Positions 1 to 5,970 of a stretch of DNA of 32,649 nucleotides are shown piece by piece. The notes under the pieces were generated by a model. The model was not told the DNA's origin. It made no database searches and saw only the letters and a list, made by a program, of their open reading frames with translations. The DNA lies in IMG/VR virus record IMGVR_UViG_3300042294_003666, positions 1-32,649 of that record; one strand, 5' to 3'. This DNA comes from a virus. The position numbers and the translations under genes were made by a program. The first letter of the stretch is position 1. Each line of letters begins with the position of its first letter.

Positions 1-100
1 TTCCGCTCCAGTCTTCAGACAAATAACGAGAGGGATCGTAGCATGGTACCCAACTGCGAATGTCGGCAATGGTGAACCGCTCTTCAGGTGTCTTGGTCAT
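1..100 (-). CDS. Ala/Trp-rich phage protein family, N-terminal fragment (runs off left edge)
   Basis: This minus-strand frame starts at an ATG at 98-100, which overlaps the TGA stop of the next upstream gene (97-99) in an ATGA junction, so translation is probably coupled. Only 33 codons are inside the window. They read MTKTPEERF, then TIADIRSWVPCYDPSRYL, then SEDWSG. The pattern of a short KTPEE start followed by a Trp, Cys and Tyr-rich stretch matches, from memory, the N-terminus of a phage family whose C-terminus is an Ala/Trp/Asp repeat. Such a C-terminus is present at the right edge (32292-32649). Function unknown. Confidence 0.6.
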   Translation of the reverse strand, partial: MTKTPEERFTIADIRSWVPCYDPSRYLSEDWSG

Positions 101-1077
101 CGAAACGATCCCCCTCTAAAAGCAGGGTTTACAATGCCCATCTCCTTACCATCAACAACGAGCTTCGCCGTTGGCTTCCCGTGAATCCGCACGGCCTTTT
201 CTGCGATCTTAAAGCCGTAGTCGTTCCAGTAGTACCTGAAACGCCCGTCATTGAACGGGAGCGCCGGCCCTGCCGTTGCCACAACCTGCCCGTTATCGGC
301 GACCAGCTCAACGCGCTTGGCCTTTGGCGGCATGATTAGCACGGGTTTGTATGCTCGAGGTTCCGGCGGTGTTTCGTGCCGGTCGGCGTGGGACTTCCAA
401 AGGAGGTTGCGGCGGTACTTCACGTCACCCGCAGGGGTGCGCAGGTAAATGATCGAGTCGATCAGGTCCGAGTTCGGCCATGCCTTACGTTCCGGGCGCG
501 GGGTTTTGTCGTTAGTGTTAAGCCGACCGTTGAAGGCCGGATGCCACCAGAAGTAAACCTGAGCCTTAGTGTGGGCGGCCTTACTCTTCTCAACGTCGCC
601 GTCGACGCACGAGGCACCATCCCAGGAGTAGTTATAGGCACCTTTCGGCGCGGCCTTGTCGCCGTGTATTTCGTTTTTGAATTTACGCGAAAAACCACCT
701 TTCCAGGGGGTGTTTACAGGGGCGCAGCTCGGTGCCTCGTTTGCGACGATCTCAAGGTAAGGATCGGGGTTTGCAAGGTTGTGTTCACAAAACGGGCTGA
801 TCTCAATTTGCACTTGCGGGAACGCGCGCTTAAGGATCTCGTACTCCCTAGCAAGCCGGCGCACGGTTGGTATCTCAGCAGCCCCGAAACTATGCGTATC
901 ACTCCACAAAAGGTGCACGCGAAACAAGGGGCAACGACCGGTTTCAAGCAACCGCCTGACCGCGGGCAAAGCATTGCCAAACGTGTTAGCAAAGCAACCC
1001 GCTGCCCAACCGGCCGGGTGCTCACGCACCGCGAGATCAACAAACTTTGGCAATCCTAGATAGTCTAATCCGTACAT
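97..1077 (-). CDS. Phage protein of unknown function, possibly TIM-barrel-like hydrolase fold
   Basis: 326 codons starting at ATG 1075-1077, with a GAGGAG ribosome binding site about seven bases upstream. No signal peptide or membrane segment is seen. The N-terminal half alternates hydrophobic strands and amphipathic helices (VHLLWSD near residue 55, then IEISPFCEHN near residue 90) in a way that recalls TIM-barrel glycoside hydrolases. Many Trp, His and Asn residues follow (VYFWWHPAFNG near 175), and the C-terminal third looks beta-rich. I do not recognise a named family. A carbohydrate-active role, such as lysis or envelope degradation, is possible but is only inference. It is the largest unassigned gene of the leftward block and ends in an ATGA overlap with the gene at the left edge. 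Confidence 0.75.
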   Translation of the reverse strand: MYGLDYLGLPKFVDLAVREHPAGWAAGCFANTFGNALPAVRRLLETGRCPLFRVHLLWSDTHSFGAAEIPTVRRLAREYEILKRAFPQVQIEISPFCEHNLANPDPYLEIVANEAPSCAPVNTPWKGGFSRKFKNEIHGDKAAPKGAYNYSWDGASCVDGDVEKSKAAHTKAQVYFWWHPAFNGRLNTNDKTPRPERKAWPNSDLIDSIIYLRTPAGDVKYRRNLLWKSHADRHETPPEPRAYKPVLIMPPKAKRVELVADNGQVVATAGPALPFNDGRFRYYWNDYGFKIAEKAVRIHGKPTAKLVVDGKEMGIVNPAFRGGSFR

Positions 1078-1089
1078 GTATCCGCTCCT

Positions 1090-1653
1090 CTATTCACACG
1101 AAAAGGTTTCAGTTTGCCTCGCTAATCCTTTGGGGAACTCAAGGCGGCTATCAGTAAAACTACGCTCACGAAATACAACGTGGTTAGTCGGTTGAACGGT
1201 CAAACGCCCGTCAACCGTCTTGATGAAACAAAACTCCTTTGCTTGTTCAGGGTACGCACTAAACCCGTCGCCAACAGGCGCAGCCGTAAACAGGTAGCTA
1301 CCAACGACGTGCCGACCATTAGCGATTGCAGCGCAATCAAGCCCGGCCAAGTACCGATACTCGAGCACCGTAAACCCCTCGCCGTAACAGTCCCAGGCTT
1401 GCGCATCCTCCGGCGTCCAGGGCATCGCGGGCCGATCCTCAAACGCCATCGCATGAGCTGGCACGTTGCGGTAAATAGCCCCACACTCGAGCATCACCGT
1501 GCAGCCCCATAACCGACCCGGATACGAAACAAGCCCAAACCAGACGCAGGGAACAAACCGCGGCTTTTGCACCGCTTTGTACACAAACTTGGTATCCACG
1601 AAGCAGTACAGATGCCGGGGCAGCTCACCGACTAGCGTATACATCGCGCTCAT
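1090..1653 (-). CDS. Hypothetical phage protein, 187 aa
   Basis: The ATG at 1651-1653 forms a TAATG junction with the stop of the upstream gene, which decides this start; a GTG at 1662 is an alternative. The product is soluble and rich in aromatic residues and Cys (HLYCFVDTKFVYKA near the N-terminus, then VPCVWFGLVSYPGR). A Pro-Trp-Thr-Pro-Glu-Asp segment lies mid-protein. No catalytic motif, signal peptide or membrane segment is visible. It sits in the tightly packed leftward block between two other unassigned genes. Function unknown. Confidence 0.75.
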   Translation of the reverse strand: MSAMYTLVGELPRHLYCFVDTKFVYKAVQKPRFVPCVWFGLVSYPGRLWGCTVMLECGAIYRNVPAHAMAFEDRPAMPWTPEDAQAWDCYGEGFTVLEYRYLAGLDCAAIANGRHVVGSYLFTAAPVGDGFSAYPEQAKEFCFIKTVDGRLTVQPTNHVVFRERSFTDSRLEFPKGLARQTETFSCE

Positions 1654-1907
1654 TATGGCCACTCAGCACAAGCATACATGCCGTTTTTGGAGGTGCGATC
1701 AACGACCTCAATCGACGATATGCGCGGGATCTCCATCACCCGCTCAACGATTGCTCGAGGTGAAAGCCCTTCTACGTCGGCGAGGATATCGAGCAGGTCG
1801 GCAGTTGATCCGCTTGTCTGATCAAACTCCGGTCCCTCTTGCCGCCACACGCGGATCTCAAAATGGGTAGTGTGAAACTTGGTAATTGATTCAACGAGTG
1901 TAGCCAT
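1653..1907 (-). CDS. Hypothetical small phage protein, 84 aa
   Basis: Starts at ATG 1905-1907, just after the stop of the metalloprotease gene (1909-1911), and shares one base with the start of the next gene in TAATG. The sequence is a plausible small alpha/beta protein: FEIRVWRQEG is followed by a helix with LLDILADVEGLSPRAIVERV and a terminal strand ISSIEVVDRTS. No known family recognised. The overlap on both sides supports a real gene in an operon. Confidence 0.7.
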   Translation of the reverse strand: MATLVESITKFHTTHFEIRVWRQEGPEFDQTSGSTADLLDILADVEGLSPRAIVERVMEIPRISSIEVVDRTSKNGMYACAEWP

Positions 1908-1908
1908 C

Positions 1909-2922
1909 TTACTGATCCCTTTCCCTGCAAAACTTCAGTTTGTTCAGCGCGGATTGCGGCCAAGGTAGCCACGTTGAGCTTTTATCAACTGACGAAAGTG
2001 GCCCAGGGTGCATGATTGAAACGGGTAAGGTCTCGTCGTGAGAAAAACCGAGCATGTGCCCGATTTCGTGAGCGATAGCGATAACTGAATGACGATATCG
2101 CGGTCGACCTTCCGCGTTACTCATAAGCGCGCTCGAGATACCGACCCGCTTGCCACCGGACCAGTAGCACGTTGACTCATACGCCTGACCAACGATCCAG
2201 AGTGCCCCTTGAAACTGCACAGGCGGCAAAATGGCATAGTGGATCGCTCGTCTTCCCTTGTAACGTCTCCCTGTGAAGTAATCTTCTTCGTACCACCAGT
2301 GCGCGTTATCGACACCGTACCCCTCGAGCCGCGTAGCCCTCTTCCGAGGGTTTGGCGCGCACTTGAACCAACGCAGCCGGAGATCTATACCCAGGGGTGC
2401 ATAGAGCGCTTTTACATCGTCAAACATGCGCCGACCCTCTTCACACGTCACCGAGTGCTCACCGGTCGCAACGACAAGCGACACCGGCACCGTTTGCGCC
2501 GAGGCTACTACCGGCACCGCAAACAGGAGGGGAAAGGCAAGGCGTTTGCAAAAACCGCACTTTAAAAGCGCAACTCCATGTTTTGCCAAGCGTTTCACGC
2601 GGCGCAAAAACCTTTTACCTTGCCTTTTCCCCACAATCATTTTTCCCTTTGGCATCGCACTCTCAAGCGCGCAGGGTAGCGATCGGCGTTGTTTGACCCA
2701 CGCCTCAAAGTTGTCGTGCTTGTACCAAAGAAAAGAAGTTTGCCGCGCAGCTTCAAAGGCGTCCTGGCGGATCACCTCGAGCTCGTCGGATGTCACAAAC
2801 CAACCCTCTTCGATCCGGTCGTCGGGGTGGTACGGCATTAGGTTCTCACCGATAGCGCTTACCCGGTACGGAATGCGGGCGCCATCTTCGCGCAAGTAGG
2901 TGTGCAAATGTAATTTACGCAT
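1909..2922 (-). CDS. Metzincin-type zinc metalloprotease with internal signal/anchor segment
   Basis: Predicted zinc endopeptidase. Near residue 285 it has HEIGHMLGFSHDE, which fits the HExxHxxGxxH zinc signature, followed by a Met-turn candidate SIMHPG. I place the start at ATG 2920-2922 (MRKLHLH), which overlaps the MarR stop by eight bases; a longer in-frame ORF starts inside the MarR gene. The first 110 or so residues are a soluble acidic/basic domain I do not recognise. Next comes a Lys/Arg-rich stretch, then a hydrophobic segment LAFPLLFAVPVVASAQ that looks exactly like a signal peptide h- and c-region. The catalytic domain would therefore lie outside the inner membrane. An internal start at MPKGK (2653-2655) could give a separate secreted form. 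The protease is probably a moron or an envelope-acting enzyme; its substrate is unknown. Confidence 0.8.
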   Translation of the reverse strand: MRKLHLHTYLREDGARIPYRVSAIGENLMPYHPDDRIEEGWFVTSDELEVIRQDAFEAARQTSFLWYKHDNFEAWVKQRRSLPCALESAMPKGKMIVGKRQGKRFLRRVKRLAKHGVALLKCGFCKRLAFPLLFAVPVVASAQTVPVSLVVATGEHSVTCEEGRRMFDDVKALYAPLGIDLRLRWFKCAPNPRKRATRLEGYGVDNAHWWYEEDYFTGRRYKGRRAIHYAILPPVQFQGALWIVGQAYESTCYWSGGKRVGISSALMSNAEGRPRYRHSVIAIAHEIGHMLGFSHDETLPVSIMHPGPLSSVDKSSTWLPWPQSALNKLKFCRERDQ

Positions 2923-3358
2923 GGCACTCCTCCACAGCATCGACGATGTTTTTGAGGTGCTCGGACAGCCCAATCAGGTCGGCATCATCGAAATATCTGG
3001 TAATCTCTTCGCACGTCGCGGTTGCAATCTCTTCGACTTCCGAGAGAGCGGATCTTCCATCCTCAAGTATGTGCACAAGCACCACGCGGCGATCCTCGGT
3101 ATCGCGCTTCCTGTAGATCCAACCGAGTGATTCCATGCGATCAAGAATCCTTGTCATGTCGGGCACAAGTACGCCCGATGCTTTTGCTAGTTCTCTCACC
3201 GACACAGGGTTACCCGGCACAGCGCCCGCAACACGCAAAAGGTGGTAGCTTGTGACCGACATGTAGTACCGGCCCAAAACCTGATTGAGGTGATGGCGGG
3301 CTTTGCCTGCTACTGAAAGCAGTTCCCACACGGTTTTTTCTTTCTTACTTAGGTTCAT
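2915..3358 (-). CDS. MarR-family winged-helix transcriptional regulator
   Basis: 147 residues from ATG 3356-3358, chosen because GGAGG lies six bases upstream; a longer ORF reading from 3472 lacks this signal. A winged HTH spans about residues 50-100: VSVRELAKASGV forms the HTH, DMTRILDRMESLGWI the recognition helix, and RDTEDRRVVLVHI the wing with the DRR signature typical of MarR. Helices at both ends suit dimerisation. It sits inside a phage early operon, overlapping the preceding gene by 14 bases and the metalloprotease by eight. MarR proteins usually respond to small ligands and repress nearby genes; whether it acts on phage or host promoters cannot be read here. MarR regulators are unusual in phage operons. 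Confidence 0.88.
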   Translation of the reverse strand: MNLSKKEKTVWELLSVAGKARHHLNQVLGRYYMSVTSYHLLRVAGAVPGNPVSVRELAKASGVLVPDMTRILDRMESLGWIYRKRDTEDRRVVLVHILEDGRSALSEVEEIATATCEEITRYFDDADLIGLSEHLKNIVDAVEECHA

Positions 3359-3587
3359 TATTTCCCTCCACAAAACGTCGTAATCTCTCAAACTCAACAA
3401 CCCCGATCCGCTTGCTATGCTGCAAGAGCACAAATTGCCTTGCCCGCGCTTGCTCGAGCACCAGCTCGGCACCCTGAAACATCGCGGTTCTCAGCATGGC
3501 GCCGATCTCCGAGCGGCTTATCGTCACCTCGAACTCGTTCGGGGTATCGGGTATCGCTAGTTTTATTTGATCAAAAAGCTCGCTCAT
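3345..3587 (-). CDS. Hypothetical phage protein, 80 aa
   Basis: Begins at ATG 3585-3587 in an ATGA overlap with the upstream gene and ends inside the start region of the MarR gene. The soluble product has an acidic N-terminus, a central segment EFEVTISRSEIGAMLRTAM and a basic C-terminal helix. No family recognised. The 14-base overlap with the MarR start suggests translational coupling, so the two may be expressed in fixed ratio. Confidence 0.65.
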   Translation of the reverse strand: MSELFDQIKLAIPDTPNEFEVTISRSEIGAMLRTAMFQGAELVLEQARARQFVLLQHSKRIGVVEFERLRRFVEGNNEPK

Positions 3588-3787
3588 TTAACCCGTTGAA
3601 GTGCGCGTTGATTCGCGGCTGGTTGCATGTAGATCGCGGCCTCGGCTACACCTCGGATCTTGCCCTCCTCGTATGCTCGAGCGAGGCGAACGGATGTCAA
3701 GTGGTGCCGTATGCCGACCCCCATAACGAAGCCCGCCAGCGAGAAGAAACACGCAAACAACAACAGAAACTCGATATCACTTGTCAT
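3584..3787 (-). CDS. Small membrane protein, 67 aa
   Basis: ATG at 3785-3787 overlaps the preceding stop (ATGA). The N-terminal 25 or so residues form one hydrophobic membrane segment (FLLLFACFFSLAGFVMGVGI); the rest is a hydrophilic, probably cytoplasmic tail with Arg and Gln. A short N-out single-pass protein is likely. No family recognised. Position in the early block argues against a role in late lysis, but that is inference. Confidence 0.65.
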   Translation of the reverse strand: MTSDIEFLLLFACFFSLAGFVMGVGIRHHLTSVRLARAYEEGKIRGVAEAAIYMQPAANQRALQRVK

Positions 3788-4110
3788 ACACTCACCCCCC
3801 TCACCTGCTTAAAATCGAAATAGTTGCGGTATGCCGGATGCTTCAAAGCAAAGATCCGCGCATAGTACGCAGTCCAGTTGTTCGATACTTTGAAATCCTC
3901 GTTTCGCTCGATCTCAGTTTCCCACCGGACCCGCTCCATAACCGCTTTTGCGCCGAGCTTGCGGCGGGTTTGGATAGCATCCAGGGCAAAGCGCTCGAAC
4001 TGACGCCAGACGAGCGGGTTAGCGAGGAAGTTTTCAATGAATGCGGCAACCGTCTCAGCCGGCACACCTTCAGCAAGTAAACGCTCACGGGCTTGATCAA
4101 TTCTCAGCAT
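3784..4110 (-). CDS. Conserved phage hypothetical protein, 108 aa
   Basis: ATG at 4108-4110 with GGAGGG about ten bases upstream. The product is helical and charged, with many Arg and Glu. Its C-terminal region (SNNWTAYYARIFALKHP) resembles a motif I recall from small phage proteins near replication genes, where an Asn-rich turn is followed by YYAR. It overlaps the next gene by four bases. No enzymatic motif is visible. Confidence 0.7.
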   Translation of the reverse strand: MLRIDQARERLLAEGVPAETVAAFIENFLANPLVWRQFERFALDAIQTRRKLGAKAVMERVRWETEIERNEDFKVSNNWTAYYARIFALKHPAYRNYFDFKQVRGVSV

Positions 4111-4112
4111 GA

Positions 4113-4328
4113 TTAAAAACCCTCCCTATCGTTGTACGGTCCAAAATCAGGCGCCTCGGGTACTACAGGAGGCGGTTGAATCCAGAACCAAACTCCCGGC
4201 CTCCTCTCGCAGTAGAGTTTGCCCAGGCGGTAGTCGTAGAGGCGCCCGTTGTCGTCGCGATAGAACCCATCCTCAAGCTCGTACAGCCGCCGGCCCATGA
4301 TGATCTCAGTTCGTCCGGTTGGTTTCAT
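4113..4328 (-). CDS. Hypothetical small phage protein, 71 aa
   Basis: The start at ATG 4326-4328 (MKPTGRTE) overlaps the stop of the preceding gene as ATGA; a longer in-frame ORF beginning inside that gene has implausible composition. The protein is rich in Tyr, Trp and Pro (RLYDYRLGKLYCERRPGVW, then a Pro-rich stretch), with beta-strand character and no membrane segment. Family not recognised. Confidence 0.65.
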   Translation of the reverse strand: MKPTGRTEIIMGRRLYELEDGFYRDDNGRLYDYRLGKLYCERRPGVWFWIQPPPVVPEAPDFGPYNDREGF

Positions 4329-4846
4329 TTCGCTACCTCGAGCATGGGCGCGACTCGCGCGGTAATAGCTGGCAGCACCTTGGCCTTGAACTCGTCGCGG
4401 GTACGAAGCCCGCCGTACACTTTCCAGAAATGGGCGCGGTTGGCGGCTTCGTCCTCGGACTTCCAAGCGCAGATATCAGGCCACCCGAGCGCCCGCACGG
4501 TAGCAACGAGGCGATCACCGCCCTTAGTGCGCAGATACTCTCGCGCCTGGCCGGGTGAGTAGCGACCAAACCGGCGCACGGCCTCAGTCACTACGCCCCA
4601 GGCTTCGCCGTCTGTAAGCTCATCAGCGCCGCGCATCCGGTCGAGCGTTGCGTAAACCTGGCCGATGGTTGGCGGAAAGTTCCCCGCGTGGCTCTTGAGT
4701 GCCGCGCGCATCACTTCCCAGAACTCGGTCGGCGTCATCGTCGGGAACGAATCCGCCCAGAGTCGCACCATCGGCTCAGTGACGACGAAGTGCGGCCATG
4801 CCAAAAACGCCGTAGTCAAAATTTTGCCCATTTCGCTAGTTCGCAT
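4325..4846 (-). CDS. Replicative helicase loader/inhibitor-like protein (G39P-like)
   Basis: 173 residues from ATG 4844-4846, which overlaps the initiator gene stop. The N-terminal 70 residues follow the layout of the G39P family that binds and loads the replicative helicase: a helix, then EPMVRLWADSFPTMTPTEFWEVMRAA-type helices, then GNFPPTIGQVYATLDRM, with the typical FPP(T)I turn. The rest is helical and charged (EAWGVVTEAVRRFG). Placement right after the initiator gene fits an initiator-plus-loader pair like lambda O and P. Family assignment is from pattern recognition only. Confidence 0.65.
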   Translation of the reverse strand: MRTSEMGKILTTAFLAWPHFVVTEPMVRLWADSFPTMTPTEFWEVMRAALKSHAGNFPPTIGQVYATLDRMRGADELTDGEAWGVVTEAVRRFGRYSPGQAREYLRTKGGDRLVATVRALGWPDICAWKSEDEAANRAHFWKVYGGLRTRDEFKAKVLPAITARVAPMLEVAK

Positions 4847-5696
4847 CGCGCTCCTCCGCTTCCAGTTTTGCTATCAGGTCGAGGTGAGTTTTTATCTGTC
4901 GGTCGGATTGTGACTCCTGACCCATAGCCAGTTCCTCGTTTAAGCCCCTCCAGCCCTTCGCTACGGCACGATCTACGAGCGCCGCGTATCTCCGGGGGTC
5001 CGATTCAAATTGGCGCACCTGGATGGCGTATGAGTCGATCAGGCAGGGATGCCCCGAGCGCGCCTTGTACTCGACCCACCGGGCAAGAGCCGCACGAGCT
5101 TGCGCGCCCCAGAGCGGAGGGAAATCAAAATCAGCTTCCGAGTAGGTGCGATACTTATCCGCGCGCGCGCGTTTCCGATCATTCTGGTTGTTATTCTGGT
5201 TCTGGTTCTTATTCTTATTCTGGTTCTTATTCTTATTGGGGCCGTTGAACGAAGCGTCAACGGCCGTTGCTACGCTCGTTGAACGGTCGTTCAACGAGCG
5301 TTGAGCACGCTTTTCAGCAGATAAGCGACCGGCTTCTTTACGTTGTTCCAGCGCCTTCTCGTATCGCTCCATGCGCTCGAGCAGGGATCGGGAACGGATC
5401 GCCCCGGTTTCGTCCCTTTCGAACAAACCGACGTTTACGGCTAAATCGATGAAAGTTTCAAAGTCGTTTGAACGCTCGTTCAACGAGAGTGCAACGGCCG
5501 TTACCGCGTCGGCCTGAATGCAGTACCGGGAATCCTCGCGCATCACCTCGAGGCACGCGAAGTACAGACCATAGTACGCCCAGCCACCGGCAGCGCGGAG
5601 GCGTAGCACCTTCTGATCGGATCGGGCGTTTGCGTCGTGTATGAAACCGGCCGATTCTTTTCGGCGGCGTTGTGGTACACTGTTGTGGGCGGTCAT
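4836..5696 (-). CDS. Phage replication initiator-like protein (Lin1244/DUF4373-type N-terminus)
   Basis: 286 residues from ATG 5694-5696, preceded by GAGGATGAC as ribosome binding site. Residues 20-95 resemble the Lin1244/DUF4373 winged-helix domain of phage replication proteins (DQKVLRLRAAGGWAYYGLYF, then EVMREDS and a helix). A basic helical stretch follows, then a low-complexity Asn/Lys/Gln linker at about residues 153-172, a basic segment and a C-terminal domain (DFDFPPLWGAQARAALARW). The linker and the preceding segment are encoded by repeated DNA that looks like an origin. With the downstream loader-like gene this forms the replication module. A role in binding the origin is inferred from lambda O. 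Confidence 0.75.
   Translation of the reverse strand: MTAHNSVPQRRRKESAGFIHDANARSDQKVLRLRAAGGWAYYGLYFACLEVMREDSRYCIQADAVTAVALSLNERSNDFETFIDLAVNVGLFERDETGAIRSRSLLERMERYEKALEQRKEAGRLSAEKRAQRSLNDRSTSVATAVDASFNGPNKNKNQNKNKNQNQNNNQNDRKRARADKYRTYSEADFDFPPLWGAQARAALARWVEYKARSGHPCLIDSYAIQVRQFESDPRRYAALVDRAVAKGWRGLNEELAMGQESQSDRQIKTHLDLIAKLEAEERDAN
5160..5300 (+). repeat. Candidate replication origin inside the initiator gene
   Basis: Three structures lie side by side within the initiator coding sequence. A 12-base CG alternating run spans 5160-5171. A T-rich microsatellite of TTATTC and TTCTGG-type units spans about 5181-5238. Inverted and palindromic elements span 5243-5300: CGTTGAACG at 5243-5251, the perfect palindrome CAACGGCCGTTG at 5258-5269, and a perfect 12-base inverted repeat (CGCTCGTTGAAC and its complement, four-base spacer) at 5273-5300. 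Two of these words recur at 5477-5502. Iterons beside a skewed AT-rich stretch inside an initiator gene is the lambda ori arrangement; the function here is inference. Confidence 0.6.
5465..5502 (+). repeat. Second cluster of origin-type repeats
   Basis: A degenerate CGTTTGAACG at 5465-5474 is followed by CGTTCAACG at 5477-5485, then CAACGGCCGTT at 5492-5502. The last two are exact copies of words in the 5243-5300 cluster, about 190 bases away. Both clusters encode a similar peptide (SLNERS and SLNDRS), so a duplication or a shared DNA constraint is possible. Confidence 0.55.
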
Positions 5697-5728
5697 TAGT
5701 TGTCATCCTCAACTAATCTCGCCCAACG

Positions 5729-5757
5729 AACCCGCCCTTCGACCGGCGGGTTTTTTA
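5729..5757 (+). terminator. Rho-independent terminator, plus-strand direction
   Basis: AACCCGCC at 5729-5736 pairs with GGCGGGTT at 5745-5752 around an eight-base loop, followed by a T run to about 5756. It would stop rightward transcription entering the integrase/regulatory region. In the leftward direction the same stem lies in the leader of the replication gene, without a downstream U tract, so there it could only act as leader structure. Confidence 0.7.
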
Positions 5758-5764
5758 TTGTATA

Positions 5765-5903
5765 GGCGAGATGGTTCTCGCCACGGTCTGATCGAAATGG
5801 TATTTACTTATCAGCCAAAATTGATCCGACAACGTTACTTATCGGTCAAAATAAGACTGATAAATAAAAATGCGGGATCTTCCCGGAGGTGTATCAGACC
5901 GTG
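5765..5903. promoter_or_regulatory. Repeat-rich regulatory or attachment-type region next to integrase
   Basis: A non-coding stretch packed with symmetry. GGCGAGA/TCTCGCC forms a hairpin at 5765-5782. CACGGTCTGAT at 5782-5792 and its perfect complement ATCAGACCGTG at 5893-5903 bracket the region. Inside are two 18-base direct repeats differing at two positions, TTACTTATCAGCCAAAAT (5804-5821) and TTACTTATCGGTCAAAAT (5835-5852), 31 bases apart, plus an inverted partial copy at 5855-5867. This resembles integrase arm-type sites around an attP, or operators for the leftward promoter. No tRNA-like core was found, so the att core is unassigned. Confidence 0.5.
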
Positions 5904-5905
5904 AC

Positions 5906-5952
5906 ACACATCATGTGTCGCCTGTTATAAAGGTAGTCCCCTTACCTGACAA
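5906..5952 (-). promoter_or_regulatory. Leftward promoter of the replication operon with palindromic operator
   Basis: On the minus strand TTGTCA (plus 5947-5952) is separated by 17 bases from TATAAC (plus 5924-5929), a reasonable sigma-70 type promoter aimed at the replication genes. The predicted start point falls at about 5917, inside the perfect palindrome ACACAT-C-ATGTGT at 5906-5918, which is well placed as an operator. The leader of roughly 220 bases then contains the hairpins described for 5729-5782. Confidence 0.45.
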
Positions 5953-5970
5953 TATAAAAAATTGTGATCG

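Noticed and set aside
376-1059. Long plus-strand ORF of 227 codons opposite the first leftward gene
   Set aside because: Composition is Arg/Val/Thr-rich without domain features, no ribosome binding site, and it mirrors a well-formed minus-strand gene in a tightly packed operon.
5697-5970. tRNA gene or tRNA-derived att core next to integrase
   Set aside because: No cloverleaf, T-loop or CCA-type end can be formed on either strand.
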